Translations under genes and position numbers: made by a program
The notes under the pieces: generated by a model
What the model was told of the DNA's origin: nothing
The model's input: the letters and a program-made list of their open reading frames with translations, nothing else
Database searches by the model: none
Shown: positions 14,370-22,700 of the stretch, piece by piece
Layout of the letters: each line of letters opens with the position of its first letter
Numbering within the stretch: the stretch's first letter is position 1
Source: Lactonifactor sp. BIOML-A5
GTDB taxonomy: Bacteria > Bacillota > Clostridia > Lachnospirales > Lachnospiraceae
Length of the DNA: 64,000 bases
Assembly: GCF_009677585.1 (NCBI RefSeq)
Contig: NZ_WKYV01000003.1
Coordinates: 174,147 to 238,146, forward strand
Direction of reading: 5' to 3'

Positions 14370-14876
14370 TCATTCCCTTTTTGGCTTCCCGGGTGTAAGG
14401 ATAGATCCCAGATACCAAAGCAAAATGGCTATTATAAATAGGAAGATTCCCGTCACAGTTCCCGGTGTGGAACGGATAAATCTGGCATAATTTCCCAAAA
14501 GAGGAATCTTAAACATAACCTTTCCCACCAACCGCTGAAAGGCCACCGGCTCTGCGTCCTGTCCGCTGTTGGCATCACCCTTGGTGCGGAAAATCTGTTT
14601 GTTCTCATCTATTCCCACCACCCGGTGCGTGGTCACCGCATCAGAGGCACTGCTCACCTGGAAGGTAATGACATCACCCTCCTGCACCTGAGCAGGTTCC
14701 AGGGGTTTTACCAGAACCAGACACCCTTTGGGATATTCTGGTTCCATGCTGCCGCTAATCACATCATACACGTGATAGCCCATAATTTTAGGCACCAAAA
14801 AAGGAATGGAAATCAGGATAATTCCTAATATAATGACAGTGCCGAGAATATTAAGTACTCTTCCCATCATTTCCAT
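14370..14876 (-). CDS. SipW-type (ER-type) signal peptidase I
   Basis: A 168-residue membrane protease expected to cleave the leaders of the TasA-like proteins encoded just upstream. An N-terminal helix (about 8-30) precedes the catalytic SGSMEP box (Ser43). The second catalytic position is a His (TTHRVV, His84) instead of the Lys of ordinary bacterial type I peptidases, which is the hallmark of SipW/ER-type enzymes. GDANS follows near 108, and a C-terminal helix lies at about 138-160. The start overlaps the end of the 70-residue gene by 10 bp, implying coupled translation. It is the last gene of the array operon and the second SipW copy in the locus. Confidence 0.92.
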   Translation of the reverse strand: MEMMGRVLNILGTVIILGIILISIPFLVPKIMGYHVYDVISGSMEPEYPKGCLVLVKPLEPAQVQEGDVITFQVSSASDAVTTHRVVGIDENKQIFRTKGDANSGQDAEPVAFQRLVGKVMFKIPLLGNYARFIRSTPGTVTGIFLFIIAILLWYLGSILTPGKPKRE

Positions 14877-15079
14877 TCCTCCATAGTTTCTAAATGTTCA
14901 GATCCCACTGCAGAGTCTAATAACTTGATTAATTCTAAAGCACTTCGAAAAGGAACTTTCTTTTTTTGTTCAACCCAGGTTACAACACCCTGCCAGGTGT
15001 GATTCTGAACGCATTTAATTTCGACGATAAAGCTCTGCCCCGCCGCCTCAATTACTTGAGTTTTGTGTTCTTCACCCAT
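14867..15079 (-). CDS. Small protein sharing a domain with the 144-residue protein between the SARP genes
   Basis: A 70-residue soluble protein with no signal peptide. Its core reads as a beta strand (FIVEIKCVQNHTW), QGVVTWVE, a basic stretch, then FRSALELIKLLDSAV. The same layout (QG-I/V, acidic stretch, F-x-S/N, LxLIKLL/I-DA) occurs in the C-terminal half of the 144-residue protein at 27313-27747, so I treat them as one family. It overlaps the SipW start by 10 bp and follows a strong hairpin after the last TasA-like gene. The function is not known to me; its position suggests a cytoplasmic accessory or regulator for the fibre genes. Confidence 0.65.
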   Translation of the reverse strand: MGEEHKTQVIEAAGQSFIVEIKCVQNHTWQGVVTWVEQKKKVPFRSALELIKLLDSAVGSEHLETMEEWK

Positions 15080-15112
15080 AATACATTCCCTTTCTGCTTA
15101 TTCTTGATTATG

Positions 15113-15140
15113 CCCCCAGCCGGTATTAATCGGCTGGGGG
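15113..15140 (-). terminator. Strong intercistronic hairpin after the last TasA-like gene
   Basis: Perfect 10-bp GC-rich arms at 15113-15122 and 15131-15140 with an 8-nt loop. No T-run follows, so it is more likely a partial terminator or 3'-end stabiliser that lowers expression of the 70-residue and SipW genes relative to the TasA-like genes. Confidence 0.6.
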
Positions 15141-15164
15141 TATGTAGCTTTTGCATTTAATGGA

Positions 15165-15815
15165 TTACGGCTGTGGTACTGTGTAATCCTCAATGTCATC
15201 TTCCGTAATTCCTGTCCATCCAATTACATTATTACCATTCTTTTGTAAATGGGAGTCAAAATTATCCGCCTGAATTAATTCTGCTATCAAATCAATTGTA
15301 ACCTCTGCATTAGCGACTTCATTCCCCCATCCTTCAGGAACTTTTACTTCTGTAAATAACGCCTGTGTCTCACCTTTTTTAGACATTTTATCAGCATAAT
15401 AGTAGTATCCGTCAACATTTTTTGTCCACTTATTACCAATGTCCAGCTGATTTTCTAAAATATCAGCATACTTATTTCCTTGTGCATCAACCATGTCTAA
15501 ACCGGTAATAGTCATTTTAACCCTTATATAAGCATCTTCTGAATCATCCCCAAGTTTAACGGTAGGTACCTTACTTAAAGTGTCACCAGGTGTCACTCTG
15601 TCATTATAGGTAATACCATCTTCTGTATTCACTGCATTTTCTGTATCAGTTGTCTCAATCAGACTACCATTAACATTGCCCATGGTAATTACATTGCTTT
15701 TTGTATCTCTATCCGTAAAGTACATCAAGGTTCCGCCGATTCCCAGTACAGCAACCAGGGCAACTGATGCAACAACTGCTGTGAGTTTTTTTCTGTTCAT
15801 CATATTATCATTCAC
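15165..15815 (-). CDS. TasA/CalY-like protein with SipW-type leader (array copy 1)
   Basis: A 216-residue secreted protein. The leader is the SipW type: basic start (MNRKKLTAVVAS), hydrophobic core VALVAVLGIGGTLMYF, then a polar TD-x-D-T-K-S-N. The mature part is a beta-rich TasA-like domain with a VTPGDTLSKVPTVKL strand followed by an acidic SEDAYIRVKMTI segment, as in the TasA/camelysin family. TasA-family subunits form extracellular fibres, and the SipW genes in the same locus would remove the leader. It is the last of four consecutive copies downstream of the tandem SARP-type promoters. Sequence similarity among the copies is low outside the leader, suggesting distinct roles. Confidence 0.85.
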   Translation of the reverse strand: MNDNMMNRKKLTAVVASVALVAVLGIGGTLMYFTDRDTKSNVITMGNVNGSLIETTDTENAVNTEDGITYNDRVTPGDTLSKVPTVKLGDDSEDAYIRVKMTITGLDMVDAQGNKYADILENQLDIGNKWTKNVDGYYYYADKMSKKGETQALFTEVKVPEGWGNEVANAEVTIDLIAELIQADNFDSHLQKNGNNVIGWTGITEDDIEDYTVPQP

Positions 15816-15854
15816 CTTTCCTTATCTTTTAAATTTACTTTCCTTCAGTTTCAA

Positions 15855-16553
15855 TTAAAATTCATCCGGATAAGCTGCTGCCATTGCTGCCTGAGCATTG
15901 TTGAAACCATCTGTCTGTACCAGATAACCCTGAAGCTCAATATTGAAGTTACTCATAATGTAGTTGGATGCCGGATCCACATCGGAGTAAAGGCTTGCGT
16001 TAAACTCTTTATTGTCAAACTGTGACTGAGTAATTGCTTTGTTGTCAATCACCACTTTAGAGAACAGATCCTGTGTGGTTTCTCCTGCCGGCAGTTTAAC
16101 ATTGTAGTAAGCAATTGTCTTGTCATCATTCAGTGTCCACTTATCCCCAAAAGTAACATTGATAAACTTATCTAATGCTGCGTATGTAGTTGCTGTTTCT
16201 CTGTCAGCGCCTACATATTTAATCTTGATAGCTACCCATGCGTCTGCAGCTTTGCCTTCATCTGTAACTGTAGTATTTTTAATTGCAGGATCCTTAGGAA
16301 TCTCTAAGCCAGGAGTAAAGTTTTCCGCTAATTTCTCTCCTAATTTACCTTCTTCAATCCCTGCTGAACCGCCGCCGAAGTCTACGTTATCCCATGCAGG
16401 CTCCTTCAGTTCTCCGGTAAGGCCTGCGCCCATGGTAAATACGTTCTGTTTTTCCTCTGTCTTCTGGCTGAAGTATGCTAATGTACCACCAATTCCTACA
16501 ATTGCAACTAATCCCAGTGCAATTAATGATTTTCTTAATTTTTTATTATTCAT
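15855..16553 (-). CDS. TasA/CalY-like protein with SipW-type leader (array copy 2)
   Basis: A 232-residue secreted protein. The leader (MNNKKLRKSLIALGLVAI, then GIGGTLAYFSQKTEEKQNVF) is the SipW type, with TLAYFS at the expected cleavage region. The mature domain contains FTPGLEIPKDPAIKNT, matching the PG-x-I-x-K-(D/N)-P-x-V/I-K-N pattern seen in array copies 3 and 4, and a repeated aromatic/acidic beta pattern, ending in a Phe. It lies 33 bp downstream of copy 3 and 39 bp upstream of copy 1, so it belongs to the same operon. It is predicted to be processed by one of the two SipW enzymes. Confidence 0.87.
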   Translation of the reverse strand: MNNKKLRKSLIALGLVAIVGIGGTLAYFSQKTEEKQNVFTMGAGLTGELKEPAWDNVDFGGGSAGIEEGKLGEKLAENFTPGLEIPKDPAIKNTTVTDEGKAADAWVAIKIKYVGADRETATTYAALDKFINVTFGDKWTLNDDKTIAYYNVKLPAGETTQDLFSKVVIDNKAITQSQFDNKEFNASLYSDVDPASNYIMSNFNIELQGYLVQTDGFNNAQAAMAAAYPDEF

Positions 16554-16586
16554 ATCGGCTCTCCTTCATCTTCTATTCATTAACTA

Positions 16587-17393
16587 TTATTTGTTTAGTC
16601 CTGCTAATGCCTTCAGTTCAATAACGCCCTTCTCAAGTGTTAAATCTGCGGACTGTACAGCATAACCAGTTACATCAATCTGGAACTGAGGTAATACAAA
16701 TGCATCAACTACTTCACCATTGCTGTCAACAAATGTTACAGATGTATCGCCTACTTCAGTGGTAGACTTAATCGGTTTTGATGTATCAGGTACATAGTTT
16801 CCATTTTCATCTGTTACATAGTTATCATTGCCATCCTTCTGTACAGGATATACAGTTGTAACTTTGCTTTCCTGATTCCACTCTTTTTTAATTCCATAGT
16901 TAACTGTTACCTGATCAAATACTGCCGCGGTAGGATTGCCCGGTGCTATCTCTGTATTGTAGTTCAGGAAAAGTCCATTTGTACTGTCTGCCGTTGTAGA
17001 ATCTACTACCCAAGCCGGATTAAATCCATCTTTAAATGCGCCTGTTGCATCTTTGTACTGTACCGTAGCATATTTCTCTGCGAACGTATTATAACTGATA
17101 GCATTTTTATTGTGGTCATAGAACTGAATCTTCACGCCTGCATAGATTGAAGTGCTTGAATCAGCCAGGTTTGTGATTACCGGGTTCTTTGCGATAGCCT
17201 TACCTGGTGTATAGTCTTCTCCGCCCTTCCACTCGGTCTCTGTAATGGTTGTTTTCAGGTTGTCACTTCCGGTAAACATATTCTTCTTAGTCTCTGTTAC
17301 CTGTGATAAATAAGCCAATGTCCCGCCAATTGCCAATACTGCTGTAAGAGCCATTGCTCCAACCGTTGTTGCTAATCTTTTCTTGTTTGCCAT
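16587..17393 (-). CDS. TasA/CalY-like protein with SipW-type leader (array copy 3)
   Basis: I take the ATG at 17393 (MANKKRLATT) as the start because GGAGG lies 8 bp ahead; an in-frame ATG at 17408 overlaps that site. The 268-residue product has the leader core VGAMALTAVLAIGGTLAYLS and a following TETKKNMFTGSDN. The mature part carries YTPGKAIAKNPVITN, the shared PG-x-x-I-x-K-N-P pattern, then a long beta-rich domain. It is the second gene after the tandem SARP-type promoters. The C-terminus lacks a sorting motif or membrane helix, consistent with a polymerised or released subunit. Confidence 0.88.
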   Translation of the reverse strand: MANKKRLATTVGAMALTAVLAIGGTLAYLSQVTETKKNMFTGSDNLKTTITETEWKGGEDYTPGKAIAKNPVITNLADSSTSIYAGVKIQFYDHNKNAISYNTFAEKYATVQYKDATGAFKDGFNPAWVVDSTTADSTNGLFLNYNTEIAPGNPTAAVFDQVTVNYGIKKEWNQESKVTTVYPVQKDGNDNYVTDENGNYVPDTSKPIKSTTEVGDTSVTFVDSNGEVVDAFVLPQFQIDVTGYAVQSADLTLEKGVIELKALAGLNK

Positions 17394-17467
17394 AATCTTA
17401 TCCTCCATTTTCTGATTTTAAATAATTTAAATTCCTCTATAATAAAAAGATATTCTCTTTTTAATAC

Positions 17468-18175
17468 TTATTTGGTGATGCCTTTCACAAACTTTAACAT
17501 CTCATTTTCAGGTTCTTTGACATATTCCGACTGAATTGCGTATGCCGTTACTTTGATGCGGAACTGAGGGAACAACCCTGATGCCGAATCTGGCATAAGC
17601 TCTAAACTGATAGGTACCTCTGAAAACAACGGTGCAGATGAAGTATCCTCTCCAGGAGCTAAAATTTCTTTATACATATAAAGCTTATCTGTAGTATCCG
17701 TAGCAAGTTCCTTCCAGTGTTCTGTATTAAAAGTAATCCCCGCAGACGTTAAATACCTGTTTTTGAATTCCTCGTATGTAACCTGTGTATCTGTATCATC
17801 TATAAATTGTACTTTAACAGCTGCATATATCGGAACTCCTGTTTCTTTATTCCCGCTGTTCTTTACCTGGGGATTCTTAGGGATTATTTCTCCGGGTACA
17901 TACTGTGCAGCCTTTTCAACCCCCAGGGCCTTTAATGCATCCCCCGTAATTCCCGGCTTAGCGCTCTGACCATTTGATGTTGACTCATCCGCAAACTCAT
18001 ATCCGTCCCAGCTGGGCTCCCGCAGCAACAATGATATCTTCTTATTAGATGCAAAAGTATTCTTCTTTGTTTCCGTGACATCCCGCAGCAATGCAAGTGT
18101 GACTCCTATTCCCAAGACTGCTGCTAAAGTAAATACTATCAGAAACTTTAACCTCTTCTTATTCTTCTTTATCAT
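17468..18175 (-). CDS. TasA/CalY-like protein with SipW-type leader (array copy 4, promoter-proximal)
   Basis: A 235-residue secreted protein. The leader is very basic at the start (MIKKNKKRLKF), then LIVFTLAAVLGIGVTLALL, followed by TETKKNTFASN, the same polar segment as in copy 3. The mature domain has YVPGEIIPKNPQVKNSG and a beta-rich pattern. It is the first gene after two tandem SARP-type promoters; a GAGG ribosome binding site precedes the ATG. Its similarity to copy 3 around the leader and the PG-x-I-x-K-N-P segment suggests an internal duplication within the array. It is a likely major subunit by position, though that is inference. Confidence 0.88.
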   Translation of the reverse strand: MIKKNKKRLKFLIVFTLAAVLGIGVTLALLRDVTETKKNTFASNKKISLLLREPSWDGYEFADESTSNGQSAKPGITGDALKALGVEKAAQYVPGEIIPKNPQVKNSGNKETGVPIYAAVKVQFIDDTDTQVTYEEFKNRYLTSAGITFNTEHWKELATDTTDKLYMYKEILAPGEDTSSAPLFSEVPISLELMPDSASGLFPQFRIKVTAYAIQSEYVKEPENEMLKFVKGITK

Positions 18176-18217
18176 TCCACATTCCTCTCTTCCGGAGTGT
18201 TTTCACTTTATACGTTT

Positions 18218-18250
18218 ATTATGAACTTTGGAAGTCACATTTCGGTCACA
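18218..18250 (-). promoter_or_regulatory. SARP-type promoter A (proximal) of the TasA-like array
   Basis: Minus strand: TGTGACC (18244-18250), 4 bp, TGTGACT (18233-18239), 9 bp, CATAAT (18218-18223). There is no separate -35 box; the 3' heptamer occupies its place. This is the known layout for SARP activators. The -10 is about 43 bp upstream of array copy 4. Confidence 0.8.
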
Positions 18251-18318
18251 TACCTTTATTTTATTTTAAGTTTCCATGTTACCGTAGAGACCTGTTCGAA
18301 AATTTCTTTTATGTTTAT

Positions 18319-18351
18319 ATTATGACCTTTGTCAGTCACACTGCGGTCACA
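18319..18351 (-). promoter_or_regulatory. SARP-type promoter B (distal) of the TasA-like array
   Basis: Minus strand: TGTGACC (18345-18351), 4 bp, TGTGACT (18334-18340), 9 bp, CATAAT (18319-18324). The spacing is identical to promoter A, and B lies 101 bp upstream of it. The roughly 300-bp gap between the SipW/TasA unit and the array holds these two promoters plus a terminator and nothing else I can see. Confidence 0.78.
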
Positions 18352-18403
18352 TAATACCGTATTTACAAAAACAATTTATTGCACTTTTTTCGCTATAAGC
18401 CTC

Positions 18404-18447
18404 AAAAAAAACTGCAGCAAAAACGCATCTCTGCGTTTTCACTACAG
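18404..18447 (-). terminator. Terminator of the vWA protein-SipW-TasA unit
   Basis: Arms 18412-18427 and 18432-18447 form a 16-bp stem (two G-U, one mismatch) with a GAGA-type loop, followed on the minus strand by eight T. It ends transcription before the two SARP-type promoters. Confidence 0.9.
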
Positions 18448-18481
18448 CCTTTCTATAACAATATTCGCCTATCAGGGCCTG

Positions 18482-19153
18482 CTACTTTGTTGCAATGAGC
18501 CCGGCTCCATCTACATGCACACCCTCCCAACTATCATCTACCGAGCCGTTCTGTTTTGCAGAAATTCCTTCAGCCAAAACCTGTAGCTCAAGATAACAGT
18601 CAATTCCCCTTGGAAGTTCACCGTTGTATGCAACCTCCGAAATCAACGAATCAGTAGATTCGCCTGGAGTCAGGGCTTTTTTGTAATAATAATAAGTATC
18701 TGCACCTTCTCCGGTAGTTACCCACTTATCACCAAAATCTCCTGCCATTGTATACTCCAGTTTATTGTCTTCAATGGTAAACGGAACAATCTCTCCGTCT
18801 CTGTCCCCCCCCAGGTATCTGAGAATGGGGACCAGGCGTACCCTCACATAAGTATCGCCGGTGGGAAACTCATCTGATGTAAGATTTTTAATCTTAACAT
18901 CTTTAGCAACTTTGTTCCCTGTCTGAATCTTTTCAAAAGTATTTACATTCTGTAAACCTTCCTTAGACTCATTCTCATAATTATTTCCATTTTCTACTAC
19001 TGCAATGTTTACAGCAGTTCCCTTAAAATCATTTGTTGCCGGTTCGGATTGTGTCTTCAAAAGTGCCAATGTCACGCCTATCGCACAGGTAAGCACCAGA
19101 ACTGAACCAGCTGCTGCCATAAATACTCTGGCTTTTTTACTTAGCTTTTTCAT
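18482..19153 (-). CDS. TasA/CalY-like protein with SipW-type leader, coupled to SipW
   Basis: A 223-residue secreted protein. The leader (MKKLSKKARVFMAAAGS, then VLVLTCAIGVTLALL) fits the SipW type and is followed by a polar TQSEPATNDFKG. The mature part contains KIQTGNKVAKDVKIKN and RVRLVPIL strands and a TPGEST segment, as in TasA-like proteins. Its ATG overlaps the stop of the SipW gene by 4 bp (ATGA), so translation is coupled. It is the third and last gene of the unit that begins with the giant vWA protein. It may be the minor subunit or adaptor that links the vWA protein to the fibre; that is inference. Confidence 0.85.
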   Translation of the reverse strand: MKKLSKKARVFMAAAGSVLVLTCAIGVTLALLKTQSEPATNDFKGTAVNIAVVENGNNYENESKEGLQNVNTFEKIQTGNKVAKDVKIKNLTSDEFPTGDTYVRVRLVPILRYLGGDRDGEIVPFTIEDNKLEYTMAGDFGDKWVTTGEGADTYYYYKKALTPGESTDSLISEVAYNGELPRGIDCYLELQVLAEGISAKQNGSVDDSWEGVHVDGAGLIATK

Positions 19154-19653
19154 GATTCACCTCCATCTTCACCCTTGTCGTTTTTGTTCAACCAATCCGG
19201 CAAAAATGTTAAAATCAGGACTACAAGTATCAGTGTGACAAGAAGAATCATTCCGGTTCTGGTGTTTGCGTAGACTGCAACATATCCCATATATGGGATA
19301 GAGAATACCGGTTTCCCAATCACAGAGGAGAAAGCAACAGCTCCTCCGTCTTCCGTATTGTTGGCATCCCCTTTTGTCTTAAAAGACTGATTCTCTTCAT
19401 CAATTTCTATTACCCGGTGAGTTACCACAGTATCCTCACCAATGTTAAATGTAATAGGATCTCCCACCTGTACCTTCTCCGGGGATACCTCATCGATATA
19501 AACGAGGCTCCCCACATGGTACGCGGGCTCCATACTGCCGCTCAATACTGCCAAAGGCTTTAAACCAAATACTCTTGGCAAAAACAATGCCGCTACAAAT
19601 GCCATAAGTACAACGAGTAATATTGTTGTGACCCACTTATATGCTGTTTTCAT
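19150..19653 (-). CDS. SipW-type (ER-type) signal peptidase I
   Basis: The preferred start is the ATG at 19653 (MKTAYKWV), 12 bp after GGGAGG; a longer frame to 19701 has no good site. The 167-residue product has an N-terminal helix (about 7-26), the catalytic SGSMEP box (Ser40), VVTHRV with His79 in place of the usual Lys, a GDANN motif and a C-terminal helix. These mark an ER-type enzyme like SipW, which matures TasA-type leaders. It sits between the vWA protein gene (64 bp away) and a TasA-like gene with a 4-bp overlap. Having two SipW copies, one per structural unit, suggests some substrate specialisation. Confidence 0.92.
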   Translation of the reverse strand: MKTAYKWVTTILLVVLMAFVAALFLPRVFGLKPLAVLSGSMEPAYHVGSLVYIDEVSPEKVQVGDPITFNIGEDTVVTHRVIEIDEENQSFKTKGDANNTEDGGAVAFSSVIGKPVFSIPYMGYVAVYANTRTGMILLVTLILVVLILTFLPDWLNKNDKGEDGGES

Positions 19654-19716
19654 AAATTTATATTTCCTCCCTGCACTTACATGATTTCCATTCGAATCCA
19701 TTATAACATATCTTCA

Positions 19717-22700
19717 TTATTTCGTGAACTCGTTTACCACAGAGGCCACATCACTGAGCCACTTCCAATCAGACTTCAACTCATTTTCAAATGCAACTGC
19801 AGCTTTATGACTGTTTGCATACGCGTCATATGTTCCGTCTTCTGTTCCATAAAAATCACATTTATTGTTCTTATCCTCCAGCTTTTCACCGATAAATAAG
19901 TTTACTGCGTTTTCATGGTCAGCAATCTTGCCGTCATAATTATCAGTTACCTCTGTCTGGGTATATTTACTGGACCATTCCGTCTGCTCTGTTATTGTAT
20001 AATATCCCTTTTTGAGTCCTGAAAGAGTATCCGTATCTGTAAGCTTGCCGCTGTTGGCATCAAATCCCAGCACTGCATAGTAAGTATCTGTAATCTCTGT
20101 CCCAGGGGTTTCTCTTCTGTCCACTCTGAACACAAAGCTCTGCTGAGAATTAATTGCCTGAACATCTGTATACTGCTTATTAATCTCTTTTGTAATATCC
20201 AGCTGTCCCTTTACAATATGAATCGTATAAACTCCATATTCCTTACCTGCATCTTTTTCATTGACTCCTACAACAGTACCAACCACGTTGCCTCCGGATG
20301 CCTCTGCCGAAGCTGAACCGTCACTCTTAGGCTGGAATTCTACTTTCAAGTAAAATTCCTGGTCAAATTCAGGTTTCATATTTTCCCATTGCTGAGCGAT
20401 GACTTCCTTCGTACACTCCTTGTCAGAATACCAGGTCATTTTAAAGCTTCCTGTAGCTGTGGCACTCTCAAAGGTAACCTTGCTGCCGTTTACAGTGTTT
20501 GTAACTGCGTTCTCATCAAAAATCCTGGCAACCGAAGCCGCGTCAACCGGAATGCTGTCACCCCAGAAAATTGTGTTCTCAGCGTTCTTAACCTGAAAAG
20601 CAGCTTTAACATTAACGGTAGGCTCCGGAAGAACTGCCGTTCCAAGCCCTGGTGCTTCAATAACTGAATCCGGTGATACATTCGTTGCTACATCATTGCC
20701 TCCGATAAAGGTGTCTTTCGCTTTCACCTTAAAGCTTCCGGACCATCCTCCGCCCTCTGCTGTCTTTATTGTTTCACCCTTCCAGGTAATTGTGTAGCAC
20801 TCTTTTCCATTAATTGTCTCAATATTTACATAGCCGCCCTCAAGCTCATAACCATCCTTGCCCTGTTTTTTAGCTGCATCGATCATAGCTTTAGTTACTG
20901 TCTGATTGTCAGCTGTTACTATCTCAAATCCGGGTGAGACAACGTCTTTAATAGTTGCATTTGCAATGTCCGTTGCCTTTGTAATCGTAGATGAGATTTT
21001 TTCAAAAATCTGTTCCAAGTCAGAAGCCTCATCCGTTGTGAAGCAGTATTCCGGACTGAATGCTATTTTAGTGGTAATCCATTCCTTGGTAGACAGCCAT
21101 TCATTAGATTGATCTCCGTCATTATCCTTGAGGCCTAATCCAACAACAAACACCTTCACGCCCGCCTCTTTTAAGGCATTAGCAGCATTCTCTGCATAAG
21201 ACCTTAACGTGCTTTCCGACGCACCTCCACTTTCAGGTTTACCATCTGTAAATAAAATTGCATATTTCGGAACTTTGCTAGTGCTGTCAAAAAGGTCTAA
21301 TGCCTCTTTAAGCCCAAGATCCGGCCGGGTTCCCCCGTTTGGTCTCAGCTGGTTAACGGACTCCAGCAGTACTCCTGTATTACTGCTTGCTGTAATTAGA
21401 TCTGCATCTCTGGACTCACTTGCCGCAAATGATACTACACCAATCTTACTCTCTGGTGAGCGTGCTCCTGTATTCTCTATAAAAGCACTGGCCGCATCCT
21501 TCAATGATGTCATACGGGCAATCCATGTATATACATAAGAATAATCACTGTCTCTCATGCTGCTCCATGAACTATTCGAATAACGTTTCCACTGTCCATC
21601 AATATATTTGATAGGATTCTGATACGATTTATTATAATAATATACTTTACTCGTCACCATGTCATCTCTGTCTACCTGCGTATAGGAAGTAATATAGCTG
21701 TTTGACGAAGCACTATTCCCATATCTCATGGAGCCAGATCGGTCTAATACCATAACGGTATCAGCAACTCCCCCTATAGTGGAGGATGAACTTTCCAGCA
21801 GTTCTGAATGAGCATTAATGTTAATATTGTAAATTCTCTTGTCCCAGCTGCCCTGCTCTTTTGCCAATTCTGCAGTCTTACTGTACTTCAAACTGTTATC
21901 CAGGAATTCATCCGGCGTATAGTTTATAATTTCATGAACTTCTTCATCAGTTGTATTTTTCAGTGTTACATTCCCGTCTTCATCAACGATCACTTTCCAG
22001 ATAATATTCCCCGTAACATAACCGTCGGGCGCTGCCACTTCTTTCATGGTCAGCTCGCCTTTTGGAAGTCCCTCAATTCTCACCTCGCCTTTTTCATCAG
22101 AGGTACCCTCGCCGACGATTTCACCGTCCTGGTTATATACCTGGAAAACTGCGCCTTCTAGTTTTTCATTCTTTGTATTTACCTTACCAAAAGTCAGAAC
22201 CACCTGACGAACATAAACTGTAAACTGATGATCCGCCGCGCCCTGGTGAGTAGGACTTAAATTAGTAAATTCAGTGTGGGCCGTAATATTTTTGCCGCCT
22301 GCTGTTACAGTGAGCTTAATATCGGAATCTTTTTTCGGTGCATACTGAGATGTGTCATTGCCTATCTCTGTTCCGCCGTTCACTGCAGTATAATCGAAAG
22401 TCAACTCTGGCTTACCGGTGGAAGGTTCGGGAGCATTGCCGCTGCTGTGACCCCATGCCACAGAACCGTCAACCCTTTCTGCAAGGTCTGTTGTCTCTCC
22501 TAAGTAGATTTCTGTGTCGGTGCTGTTCACTGTAGGTGTCCATACGTATAATGTTGCATCTTTTCCATCCACATTCAGGTCATCCACTCCATTAGTCTTA
22601 TCAACGGACGCTGTAACTTTAGCAGTAATTGTAAATACCGTATCTTTGGTAAGGCCTGTAGTGTCAATGGATTTGCTGCTCCATGTGCCTGAAGTATCTC

